From the NCBI GenBank assembly GCA_023512835.1, contig CM042085.1:34072312-34136311 (forward strand): a DNA stretch of 64,000 bases, written 5' to 3'. The translations under genes were made by a program, and so were the position numbers. Below the pieces are notes generated by a model that saw nothing but the letters and a program-made list of their open reading frames with translations, did no database searches and was not told where the DNA came from. The number at the start of each line of letters is the position of its first letter. Position 1 is the stretch's first letter. The DNA is from Taxillus chinensis. Taxonomy: Eukaryota; Streptophyta; Magnoliopsida; Santalales; Loranthaceae. Below are positions 22,509 to 33,399 of the stretch, piece after piece.

Positions 22509-24025
22509 TTGTGCAGAACAGTACACTGGGTGAAAGCAAGCCACCGGAAACAAAAGATTAATTCAAGCCAGTGGTATCTTGATAGTGCCTATTCTGTGCA
22601 TAAGACAGATGATGCCTCTCTATTGAATGAGGTAAGAGAGGTTACAGCTTCATCTGTCACTTTCGGGGACAATAAAAAGGGTAAGATTGTTGGTAAGGGT
22701 ACTCTCTCTAATGGTTCTGTGTCCATTCAGAATGTATCTGTTGTTCAAGGTCTTAAACATAACCTGTTGAGCATAAGTCAATTGTGTGACAAGGGTTATG
22801 AAGTTTTGTTCACTAAACACACCTGCACAGTTATGGACCCTGTCTCCAAAGAGGTGAAACTAAATGGGCATAGACAAGGTAATGTCTACAAGTTGGTCTT
22901 TGGTAATGCTCAATCTGATGAACCAATTTGTTTTCTGTCCAAAGCTTCACCTGACATTAGTTGGTTGTGGCATAAGAGATTCGGCCATTTAAACTTTAAG
23001 ACTATGTCTAAATTGGCATCTCTAGATTTGGTTGAGGGCTTACCCAAGCATGTTTATGAGAAAGAACACCCGTGTAGGGATTGTCAGCTGGGTAAGCAGG
23101 TTAAACATTCTTTTAAGAGTATAGATAAAACCTCAATCATACAACCACTCGAACTTCTGCACATGGACCTATGTGGACCAATAAATGTGTCTTCCTTATC
23201 TGGTGCACGATACTTTCTTGCAGTAGTAGATGACTATACTAGATACACATGGGTCATGTTTCTCAAAAACAAATCTGAAACATTTGAGAATCTTGTCGAA
23301 CTCTTCAATTGGGTCACAAATGTTAAGAGTCTCTTTATTAAGTACATTCATAACGATCATGGCAAGGAATTTGAATTTTCTGATATGTTAGAGTTTTGTA
23401 CTGAACATGGTATCCAGCATAATTTCTCAGCACCAAGAACTCCACAACAAAATGGAGTAGCTGAAAGAAAGAATTGAACTTTAGTTGAAGCAACTAGAAC
23501 CATGTTGACAGGAGCTTAGTTCCCAAAATCCCTATGGGTCAAGCTGTTGCCACTGCTTGTTATGTACAAAACAGAACTCTAATTAACAAACAAGCCATGA
23601 AAACACCCTATGAGTTATGGAAGGGAAGGAGACCAAACATTGGTCACCTAAGGATCTTCGGGTGTACTTGCTACATTTTGAACAATGGCAAGGATTACTT
23701 GAACAAGTTTGATGCCAAATCAGATGATGGATATCTTGTTGGATATTCCATGACTAGCAAGGCTTATCATGTATTTAATAGAAGAACCAAAGTTGTTGAA
23801 GAATCTGTTCATGTTTGTTTTGATGAGACTAACCATGGAATGCAGAAAGGAGACACAAATGTAAATGAAGTGCAGGACACTGTCATTATAGAAGACCAAG
23901 ACACAGATAATCCCACTACAACAGAGACAAGGGAAGATGCACTCGAACCTGATGAACACAAAGCTGAACCGGTTGCTGAGGAACCAAGTCAAAAATCCGC
24001 AGAAAACCATGAACTTAACTTTTAA
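22509..24025 (+). pseudogene. Copia G protease and integrase
   Basis: The protease motif is WYLDSAYSVH (about 22569), the Copia LDSxxSxH pattern with a substitution at the Cys position. Downstream are GLKHNLLSISQLCDKG and the integrase zinc domain (WHKRFGHLNFKTMSKL to CRDCQLGKQ). The catalytic triad is visible in LLHMDLCGP, HNDHGKEFE and PQQNGVAERKN. A TGA at 23475-23477 follows directly, and a one-base loss near 23538 shifts the frame to 23534-24025, which holds the integrase C-terminal part (YELWKGRRPNIGHLRIFGC, LVGYS) and an acidic linker. Integrase ahead of RT confirms Copia order. Confidence 0.9.
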
Positions 24026-25797
24026 CCTGTTCAGACTCAGCCACTTTTACCAGCCCAAGAACCTGACATTGAGCAATTAGGCATACATCATGAAGAAAGA
24101 GAAGACCTTCCAAAGACAAGAAAAAGGTTAAAGGACCACCCTTCTGAACTGATAATTCGAGATCCAGCTGCACGAGTTAAAACAAGGGCTACCACACTTC
24201 ATGAAAATCTGTATATGTGCTTCCTATCACAAGTGGAGCCAAAATCAGTTGACGATGCAGTTCAGGATCACCATTGGATTGATGCAATGCAAGAAGAATT
24301 AAATCAGTTCAAAAGACAAAGTATGGGAGTTGGTCAACAGGCCCAGATCACAGCAAGTCATTGGCGTGAAATGGATTTTCAGAAACAAACTTGATGCTGA
24401 TGGTGTTGTAATAAAAAACAAGGCCAGACTGGTTGCAAAAGGATACGAGACAAGAAGAAGGAATCGACTATGATGAAACCTTTGCACCGGTTGCTGGGAT
24501 CGGAAGCCATTCGCATGTTCTTACCATATGCAGCATTCAAGGACTTCAAAGTTTATCAGATGGATGTCAGGAGTGCTTTCTTGAATGGAGACCTCCAAGA
24601 AGAAGTCTATGTTGAATAACCACCCGGATTTCTAGAGCCAAGCCAAGAGCACAAGGTATACAAACTGAAAAAGGCTCTTTATGGACTAAAACAAGCTCCC
24701 AGAGCGTGGTATGAAACATTGTCAGAGTTTCTGATCAAAAATAAGTTCAGAAAAGGTAAAATTGACCCCACATTGTTTCTTAAGGAAGGAAAAGGATCAC
24801 CCTTGATAGTCCAAATCTATGTGGATGACATCATATTCGGATCAAGGGACAAAATGCAATGTGAAGACTTCTCTCATCTAATGAAAAGTGAATATGAAAT
24901 GAGTATAATGGGAGAACTCTCATTCTTCCTTGGATTGGAGGTCAAGCAGTTAGAGGATGGGATCTTTATCAATCAAACCAAATACACAAAGGAGATTCTG
25001 AAGAAGTTTAAGATGACTGATGTGACACACATGAAAAGTCCCATTCCTACAAACGCCAAACTGGATATGGATCCCATTCCTACAAACGCCAAACTGGATA
25101 TGGATGAAGTAGGCAAGGAGGTGGATATCTCAGAATATAGAAGCATGATTGGATCCTTGCTGTATCTGACAACAAACAGACCTGACATAATGTTGGCAAC
25201 ATGTATCTGTGCCAGATACCAAGCTAATCCCAAGGAATCCACTTGTCACATGTCAAGAGGATCATGCGGTACCTGAAGGGAACTGAGAATTTGGGACTAT
25301 GGTATCCAAAAGAGTCTGATTTCAAATTGAGAGGATATTCAGACGCAGACTTTTCCGGATGCAAGATTGATAGAAAGAGCACAAGTAGAACATGCCAACT
25401 TTTAGGCAACAGACTTGTATCCTGGTTTAGCAAGAAACAGAATTCAGTTTCAACCTCCACAGCTGAAGCTGAATATATTGCTGTAGGAAGCTACTATGCT
25501 CAATTACTTTGGATGGCCAGTCAACTATCAGATTATGGGTTTGACTTGAAGGCCGTTCCTCTGTATTATGACAATACAAGCGCCATTGCAATTTCCAACA
25601 ATCCTGTTATGCATCCCAAAACCAAGCATATTGAGGTCAGACATCACTTCATACGTGATCATGTGCTAAAGAAAGACATTTCTCTGAAGTATATATCCAC
25701 TGATGATCAGCTTGCCGACATATTCACCAAACCACTGCAAGAAGCCAGGTTCAATGAACTTCTGACAAAACTTGGCATGCTAGATTTAAATTCATGA
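24026..25797 (+). pseudogene. Copia G reverse transcriptase and RNase H
   Basis: RT begins around 24240 (DDAVQDHHWIDAMQEEL). The fingers/palm region ([21 protein letters not shown]) has several frameshifts and a TAA near 24617. The frame from 24719 carries the catalytic YVDDIIFGSRD and LSFFLGLEVKQ. It includes a 33-bp tandem duplication (25040-25105) giving two copies of PIPTNAKLDMD. The next frame, to 25797, has the RNase H core: GYSDADFSGC, STSTAEAEYIA, YYDNTSAIAI and the terminal DQLADIFTKPL. The RNase H end is intact and its TGA at 25795-25797 is probably the natural pol end. Confidence 0.92.
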
Positions 25798-27299
25798 GTC
25801 TCACAGCATGTCTTGTGGTTCATCTCTAACTAATTACCTATGCATGAACATACGTATGACACTGTTAATTACCGTTTATATCTCCTTGAAAATTAGTAAT
25901 GGCTAAGTGTGATTCATGCATATCTACTGCGTGAAAATGAGAAATCACATGGATGAAACTTGTCACCTCCGAACTTGGTTCAAGTCTTTTGTGCAACTTT
26001 GTCATGAACCCTCAAGTCTTGAGTGAAATGAGTGCAATTCCCCTTATGTTTAAATCAGAAGATATTCCCACTACTTGTTATTTTATTCTAAGTGAATATC
26101 ACCTGTGTGGTATTGCATTCAATAACTAGCAGGAACTGTTGTATCTCATGGTACTGTTGGCTTGCACGGAAAGGATCCTCAATGATTTAATGCTCAAAGG
26201 ATGACTGAGACTGTAGTATTTGAGAATCATAAAAAGCCTATTACTTAAGAAGAGCCACTATCCTTCACTATAAAAAGGCAAGGTGAAAAAGGCAAAGGCT
26301 AGACAATAGATTGATCGCCTATCTTAGGGGGAGTCCTCACTATTCTCCCAGTTTGTGTCTCTGTTAGAATAACAGCTGGAGTTAAAATTGTATAGTCATG
26401 TAATTTAAAAAGATATTGTGTTGAGCTCTGTCCTTGTAATAAGGTTCATGAATAAGCACTGAAAATTGATGCTCTACTGAAGAAAAGAGACAACTCACGC
26501 AGACAATCTGAATGACCATCCTCCAAACTCTACCTTTAATGTGTTGTAAATTAGACAAGGATAGAGTGTGTGTTTTGATTCTCAATAGGGACATCTTGTC
26601 TCTCAAGTCATCTATGCTGAACTGAAAATCATTGCTGGATCAGGGTTGTGATAAGATTCGGTTGACCATGAGCTTACCAAACAGTATAATTCTAGTTCCT
26701 GAATCAAGCTCACATGCTGATCCGAGAGTGAGAGGGTGAGGACTTCACTGAGTGAGTTTTGCTAAATATGTGAGAAGACTTAGAATTCATGATTGGGTTG
26801 TTACAATTGATAAATCATGGTTTACTGGTTGCTATGCTAACATAGAGATCATTTTCTAGCACAAGATGTAGTGTGGTGAAGTACTTAGTCATTTCTAAGG
26901 TAAATGGAGAGTTGACTGGTAGTGATGCAGTAGGCATACACATAAACTAGGTGTTATGGATGAAAGAAATCAAGTTCTGGATATGTAACTTCAATTCCAC
27001 ACACAACACTATTCATCATGAATAATATTCTGTGAATTGCCATATACATCTAATGTGTATTGTTAAGTATTGAAAAAAGTCCAGAGAAATCCACCGCTCG
27101 CTGAATTCGCAGTCGACTGCGAAGCAAACTGCATCGAGGAACGGCAGGATCGAAGATTGTTGCGTCAAAGCCTCGAGGGTCGTAGCCTCGAAGCATCCCA
27201 ATGCAACTTCGTAGAGTCGTAGGCCAAAGTATCAAAGCGAGACGGAGTCTGCCACTTACTTTTCAAGCATCGCAGACACATCAGCACGTCACTGTGCAC
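25798..27299 (+). other. Copia G spacer between pol and the extra ORF
   Basis: About 1.5 kb with no convincing reading frame. A purine-tract-like TTAGGGGGAGTCC lies near 26324-26336, preceded by CTATAAAAAGG. From about 27100 the sequence takes on the GTCGTAG/CTCGAAG words otherwise found in the G and H LTRs. Confidence 0.6.
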
Positions 27300-27648
27300 T
27301 TAAAATGGGAGTTACACCTATTTAAGGAGTGACGTGGATTCATTGCTTGAATATTCCATCAGGTGGATCCGAATAATCAAATGACGGGTCAGAGAAAAGA
27401 ACGCGGACCATGAGGACGAACCGACAGAGTGAGTGACTTCTACGATACACTTCTCGACTCATATATAAGTCACTGATAGAGACGGAGCTCAAAGGTAAGT
27501 TCGTCGTTTTCAAACTCGAACCCTAACCCTAAAACTCTCTCCTTCTCTCTCTTTGATTCTGTCTCTTTCTCTCTTTCTCTCTCCCCTGACCAACTTCGAA
27601 CCTTACAATCTCTCTCTATGAGTGTCTCCTTCTCTCTCTACAAGCTCA
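27300..27648 (+). promoter_or_regulatory. Candidate internal promoter and 5' leader of the extra ORF in Copia G
   Basis: TATATAAG lies at 27462-27469, with an ACGT element (GTGACGTGG) near 27330. About 50-65 bases past the TATA box is a telo-box-like AACCCTAACCCTAAAAC (27519-27535), then a CT-rich leader (27536-27648) leading to the ATG at 27649. A consensus 5' splice donor, AAAG/GTAAGT, is at about 27491-27500. TATA, telo-box and CT-rich leader together are typical of plant gene 5' regions. Promoter activity is inferred. Confidence 0.5.
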
Positions 27649-30642
27649 ATGGCAGGACCAAGCTCATCGATGGCCGACGATCTACGCAACATTGTCCCGG
27701 GATTCATCATCGAATGGGAAGCCATAGGCGACGCCAAAGTCAGCTGGCTGGACGGGTTTAGAAACCACCTCGATGAAACCGGTATTGCATCCGTATGCTT
27801 AGGGGTGCAAGACTTACTGATAGAAGATGTCTCGGAATTGTACGAGACCATGGCATTCGCTGGAGACGACCTGGTAGGAACCGTACACGGAGTGGAGGTT
27901 CGTATCTCTGCCGAAACAATCCGAGATGCACTTCCACTCCCAAATGGTACCTTTGATCCTCTTCCTAGTCTTTCCAGAGAAGAGTGTAAGTCTTTTCTTG
28001 GGTACTCCAATCTCGGAAAGCAAGGTCGGGGAGCCCTGAAGATGGGTTTTTCCGGTCAGGCACTGGCAACTCTCATAGTCACCGGACAGCGCCTGCTGTG
28101 TAAGAAGATGGCTCATGACTCTGCAAGTCATGAGCAGATGAAGATCATGTGCACTGTTCTACAGGGAAGACGAGTAGACTGGGGAACATAGATACACTCC
28201 ATGATCAAAAGCAAGAAGGGACACTTTGGACTTCTTCTCACCAAAGTCCTTAGGTTTCTGCACCCTGACGTATTCTGCAACAGGCCCTCAGTGCCACTAC
28301 CGACCAAATACATATTTAAAAGTATTTATGAGGATGGTCGGCTGGAGATCAAGTCGATGAGGAGGACTGAGTCAGGTGCAAGAAGTCGTGCAGGAGAGAC
28401 AGCCAGCTCTGTACGAGCCCCAGCTCGCAAACCACGACAGCCAGTTTGTGTCTCACAGACTTCTAAGGGCTCCTCTGCATCTGCCGCAACAGTACATATA
28501 ACTGAAGTGGTGGAGAACATTGCCAGAACTCATCTCCCCACTGATTCTACACCTGAGGAGACCCCTACTGTCAAGCTGCCCAAGGATACTGTAGAAGTAA
28601 GAGAACCTGCAGTTGGAGGGCAGACACCAGCACAGGAAACCCCAGAGGATAGGGGTACTACACCTGTACTGCTGAGCACCCTTGGGGAGTCTGAGCTAGA
28701 AGAGTTTTATATGGAATATGCCAAGGCTCATATGACCCCCGCTGATTTACGAAAGGCATGGATAGCCTTTGGTAAACAGATGGTAGATAGAGACCATCTA
28801 ATTAATTGGTTAGTCGAACAGGTTCTTGTAAGTAGAGACCTAGTGGAAGCCGTATCAGTGGTTGCCCCATCTCCTATCATGGTGGACTCACCTGTCACAT
28901 CTACTCCACATGATGCTAAGGTGGTAGGCATTGTGGTAGAAGAGGTAGCAGAAGATGAAGAAACTCTTGGTGCTGCAGCTAGTGACTCCGACGCAGGAGC
29001 TGTCCCACAAGTCTGTGAGACTGTGGAAAGGACTGAGATGGCCACACCATCTGCACATATCGTTCATCAGGTGGCCACTTAAGTGAGTGAGGAGTTCGAA
29101 GCCAATATCCCAATGGCTATTCCAGTACTAGCTGCGTCTCACTCACGTTCTCTGACAGCCGAAGAAGTAGATCTTCTGGCAAGCAAGGTCATTGAGAAAC
29201 TAATTTCCTCTGGCATCCTCAAGACATCAGTAACTCAGGCCTTTGAAGAATGACTGGCTACCATGGAGTCAAGCATGGAAGAGGTACGAACTCAAGTTGA
29301 ATCATCAGACCATACCCTTGACAAGGTGCAGCAAGAAATGACATCACTCACAAGTGCAACCACAGATGGGTTTAGACATCTGGAGGAACACTGTGAAGAC
29401 ATCAAAGGAGCTTACCAGAGACAATACAAAGGACTCAGTACCACTCTGGGAGCTATTCTGTCAGAATGTCATCGTCTTGCAAGTGGTGAAATATCTCTTA
29501 CTGTCAAAAACGCACACCCACAACCATCAGACCGACCTGCACCTGAACCAGTTGATACTCCACAGCCAGCCGTCCCTTCTCCGAGTCACTCACCACCTCA
29601 ACCTACTGCCACTTACATGCGGGGGAGAAAACGTGCACACAGAACCACTGTCATCTCAGATTCTGATGATGATGATGATGTTCCCATTGTAACCTGCATG
29701 AAGAAGCAACCGGCTGCTCCCTGCTAACCATCCTCTTCCACTCAGCCAGGCCCCTCAACTACACATCCAAGTACGGCTGAGTACACCATGCCTGCCTCAC
29801 CTACCAAACCAACCGCTACCGCTACTGACCAACCTTTAGCCCCACCTCGCATTGTAACTACTGGAGGCACCTCAGCTGAACTGGCTGCATTCAACACTTA
29901 TATTGCTGGGGATACCATTGCGAGGACCTGCGGCTATGAAGCCTTCTTCACCGGACCTGATCTTTGTCGACTACTCCATGACGGTGAAGAAATGGATAAC
30001 ATTGAGATGACTCAGTTCATCTTCGCCCTGAAGTCCTTTCTCGAGAAGCTACGTCTCCACATTCGCAGAGATACCAGGGTGGAACTCTGTTTGCCGATCA
30101 TGCAGGCTCAGCTGATCGATGATGCAGTGATGCTCGAGATTATACAAGGTCGCAAATATGAGAACTCCTTCCGTCCCTGGGATGAGGTAGACCATGTGCT
30201 AATTCCATACTTATCAACATCCTCGCACTGGTTTCTTCTTGACATTGACTTCAAGAACCAAAGGATCATCATCTTCGACTCCAAACCCAGTACCTTACTA
30301 CTCCATCGACGTGAACAACTGCGTGAATTCAATCGCACTCTCACCCGTGTCATGCAGGGGTATTCGCATGGATGTGGTGGTTATCATCTCTCCAAACCGA
30401 TGGACATCATGCGAGTCAAGCAAGGCGTTCCTGCTCAGAATGATGCTCACAGCTACGGCTTTTATGTTTGCCATTACATCTGCATCCTGACTACCAACGG
30501 GTTCCCAGCTCTCGCGCCTGAATTTGATCGTGTGAGCAGTCGAGCGGCCTCGTTACACTTGACTCCTGCTCAACTCCTACGTGAGCAAGCTGCTATTTTT
30601 CTATTTACACAGAGTGTCTTGTACTCTGAATTTAACCCATAA
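27649..30642 (+). pseudogene. Copia G additional ORF: envelope-like N-terminus fused to Ulp1-like C-terminus
   Basis: One frame runs about 1,000 codons from ATG 27649 to TAA 30642 with no frameshift, interrupted only by TAG 28189, TAA 29080, TGA 29251 and TAA 29725. The N-terminal ~230 residues, with VHGVEVRISAETIRDALPLP, resemble the plant retrotransposon envelope-like or transposase_32-type protein. Next is a basic and Ser/Thr-rich region, a helical part (DLRKAWIAFGKQMVDRDHLI) and a possible coiled coil (about 29263-29430). A Pro-rich stretch follows, then an acidic DSDDDDD run, then the C-terminal Ulp1-like domain. The N-terminal type is known in Sirevirus-like Copias. The role is unknown. 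The first stop sits where a Trp codon would be expected, consistent with late nonsense decay. Function as an envelope is not shown: I see no clear signal peptide or membrane segment. Confidence 0.75.
29788..30642 (+). pseudogene. Ulp1/C48 protease-like domain of the Copia G extra ORF
   Basis: This 284-codon open segment is the C-terminal part of the fused frame. Its second half follows the Ulp1 (SUMO protease, family C48) pattern. A Trp lies upstream of VDHVLIPY, His (30226-30228) in HWFLLDID, Asp (30277-30279) in IIIFDSKPS, and Gln (30436-30438) in PAQND. About six residues after the Gln, where the family has the catalytic Cys followed by Gly, the sequence reads SYG (TAC at 30454-30456), then FYVCHY. 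The Cys is one base change away. Ulp1 domains are known cargo of plant Mutator-like and CACTA transposons. Family assignment is from motif order alone; without the Cys it should be catalytically dead. Confidence 0.65.
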
Positions 30643-31063
30643 CTGTCCTGTACTCTAATTCCCTGTACACTGCATTTCTTGCTTTTCACTTTTCTGTGTA
30701 CTTACTGTTTGTTCGTTATCTTTTCTGTCTGTCTCTGCTATGCTGCCTGCTGCTCTGTGCTTTATTTCCTTACTCCCATACGGTTTATGTTCTGGTGCTT
30801 GTTCCTCACCCTAGAAAGGGGGAGTGTTTCTCTGTTTCTCTCAGTGGGAGCAAGCTCGTAGGGGGAGTTATCTCTGATAGGAGCCAGCGAACGCAGCTTT
30901 CAGGGGTACGAGGGAGAGGAGTGTGTCTCTTTGAACCTTTGCACTCCTTCAAATTCTTTATAGGCAAAGACATCTTCTGATTAATCTAAAATTGCCCATC
31001 AAATTCGTAGTCTCAGACTTCATACAATTACCTGTTGTCAGCTTACATTAAATAGGGGGAGAT
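30643..31063 (+). other. Copia G 3' non-coding segment with several polypurine-like tracts
   Basis: A T- and CT-rich stretch is followed by AAAGGGGGAG (about 30817), GTAGGGGGAG (about 30859) and the tract used at the LTR, AATAGGGGGAGAT (31051-31063). Multiple such tracts upstream of the 3' LTR are described for Sireviruses. No gene is seen. Confidence 0.65.
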
Positions 31064-33009
31064 TGTTGGAAATATAGGATTTGATGAAGCTGCCAAAATA
31101 TAGTCTAAGTCTGGAGACTCGAAGAACCGAAGGTCGTAGGGTCGAAGAGTCGAAATTCGTAGAAGTGAAACTGTCATAGGACGTATTGGCAAGAGACTCG
31201 TAGACTCGTAGAGTCTGGAGACTCAAGGCGAAACAGTGACAAAACATTGCGACTCGTAGATCCTGGGTCGAAGGTTGTAGAGTCACAGTACGAAAAAGAG
31301 AGTGTTACTGTAAGTATCAATAAGCTCGGAGACTCATAGAGTCGAAGAAGTGTTAAGAACAGTAACCAAAGCTAAATGACTCATAGACTCGAAGACTCGT
31401 AGAGTCATAGGGTCGAAACCTTCTGACACTGTTAAGAAAATAAGACTCGTAGACTCGTAGATCGAAAGTCGCAGTGTCGAAGCCTTCGAATAGTGTAAAA
31501 GAAAACCGGACTCGTAGACTCGTAGATCGAAAGTCGTAGAGTCGAAGCCGTCAAACACGGTTAAGCAACCTGGACTCGTAGACTCGTAGGTGAAGGTCGA
31601 AGAGTCGATGCTATAAAGACCGGCAAACAAATGAAATCGTAACTCAAGGGTTGTAGAGTCGTAGACTTGTAGACTCAAGGGACACTATCACTATAGAGAA
31701 ATTGCCATACTTCCGGACTCGGAGATTGATGGAAGAGAGCCGTAGCTAAAGGGTCGTAGCTATACAGAACTCGGTTTATGAGCCTCTATGAAAGACTAAG
31801 GAAGAAAAGCGAAGTTGAAGACTCGTAGAGTCGAAGATCTTCGGACCACTTAGTCAAATATAGTAAACCGAGAGACCCGAAGGTCGTAAACCCATAGAAC
31901 TCGAGTCGTTGACTCGTAGCTACAATAACAGGTAGATTAGCTAAAATCAAAGAAGTCACACTAAGCATCATTCGAAGAGTCACGGACTCGTAGAGTCGTA
32001 GATTTCAGATTAATAGAGTGACACAAAAGACTAATCCAACCTGAAGCTCTTGCCTCGGAGACTCGAAGATATGAGTCATAGACTACAGTAAACGCTATAA
32101 AGCCTGAAGCAAAGTTTCACCACTTTCAATGGGCTCTAATTGAAATCTTCGAGTCACCGAACATACGAGGCATCTACTTCCGAGGCAAACTTACTACCCT
32201 AAACATAGTCACTTAGCGACTTTGTAAGCTAGGGTTTGTACAGCAAGTCTGCACCGTCCCGAGTAGTTGAGCGCATTAATGACACATTAATTGTTGCCAA
32301 CTACCATCCTCGGATGAACAGCCAAGATCAACTGCATGCCAAATACGCAGTATGGGCATCTGATCTGTAAATCAAAGCAGAACAACCCATCCCCTGACAT
32401 TCCGCGTTTTTAGTGGCGGGAAGTCAGTCTGTCGGGATGGACATCATGGCGCACAAGCACTTTAATCTTCAAAATATATCTTTCACGCACTTAACGACAA
32501 AATCAAGAGTTTAACCTCTCTCTCAAAAGAAGGAAACACACAGAGCATGAAATAATGGTACTGATATACTTGAAAGAAATAATTTTGGAAAGGTGACACA
32601 AGTGTTCCAACGCAAGAGAGATTCTCTGAAAGAATCCTTCGAAGTGCTGTGCGCCGCGGTGAACCAGGAACAAGAGTAATCCATCTGAGTATTCAAGAAC
32701 CTCTTGTTCATCAAAGATCTAGCCCTTCCATTAAGTCTTGATCTTTGTGTTGTCTATAATCCACACTTCAATCTATCATAAGCCTTCTCTTTCACAGCTG
32801 AGATCTGAAGAGAAAAGAACATTTACTCTTATTTCAGTTTTGTCTGATAGTTCATCATCACTCACGTTGTCCTCAATACTACTGTCATCCTCTCCATAAA
32901 TACTTCTATCATAGTAATCTGTAGAGGAATCCAAAACCAGCTAATAGTCTAGCTTCCGCACGCTACGAAAGTCTATTCACCCCCCTCTAGACTCACTTTG
33001 GGACCTACA
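31064..33009 (+). repeat. 3' LTR of Copia G
   Basis: Uninterrupted LTR, TGTTGGAAATATAGG to GGGACCTACA, with the GACTCGTAGA word array at 31100-32090. It is followed by the TSD CATGC. It provides the clean reference showing where element A cut the 5' copy. Confidence 0.95.
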
Positions 33010-33399
33010 CATGCATAACCCTATACCCGGGTTTATCACAATCTAGGTTAGCGAGGTTTAGTACGGTCCTCTGCACGTTGCTCATTATCCGTAATAGGGC
33101 CTCAAACTCCTGACTCAAACTTAAGGTTCTATTAAGGCTCATCCTTTTAAGACCCCAACCGGTAAATCCCATTGTGTATGAAGCCCTCTATAGAGGATGT
33201 TTGGGAACCAACGAATAAGATTGGTCTAGCAATAGAAGGCAATCAGGGTATTGACCCACATATTATTTGCCTCACTATTGGTTTATTCTTTATCTTGTCT
33301 ATTTGCCATGATATGTATTAAACTGTCATCCTAACCTGTCATCATGCATAACACGACATTCATATAGGCATGACAACTTTCAGTCATCTCCTAAAAGGC
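33010..33399 (+). other. F leader, right part
   Basis: Leader of the Ogre-type element resumes after the TSD. No frame is convincing. It contains CGGTCCTCTGCACGTTGC and a poorly conserved approach to ORF1. Confidence 0.5.

Larger units (their letters stand above)
8760..33009 (+). mobile_element. Copia retrotransposon 'G' with an extra envelope-like/Ulp1-like ORF (interrupted by A)
   Basis: Both LTRs are present: 8760-10544 plus 19921-20076 on the left, and 31064-33009 on the right. The left LTR is about 1,941 bp after removing element A, against 1,946 bp on the right. The TSD is CATGC (8755-8759, 33010-33014). The left terminus reads CG instead of TG, a single transition. Order inside: primer binding site, gag with two zinc knuckles, protease, integrase, RT, RNase H (Copia order, integrase before RT), a roughly 1.8-kb spacer, an additional long ORF, and a polypurine tract. 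The long 3' ORF points to the Sirevirus (SIRE/Maximus) lineage. Confidence 0.93.

Noticed and set aside
27519..27535. Interstitial telomere repeat
   Set aside because: Only about two units of AACCCTA, in a 5' leader context; better read as a telo-box.
29788..30642. Host SUMO-protease gene
   Set aside because: It is in frame with the envelope-like part, lies between Copia pol and the 3' LTR with its polypurine tract, and lacks the catalytic Cys; it belongs to the element.
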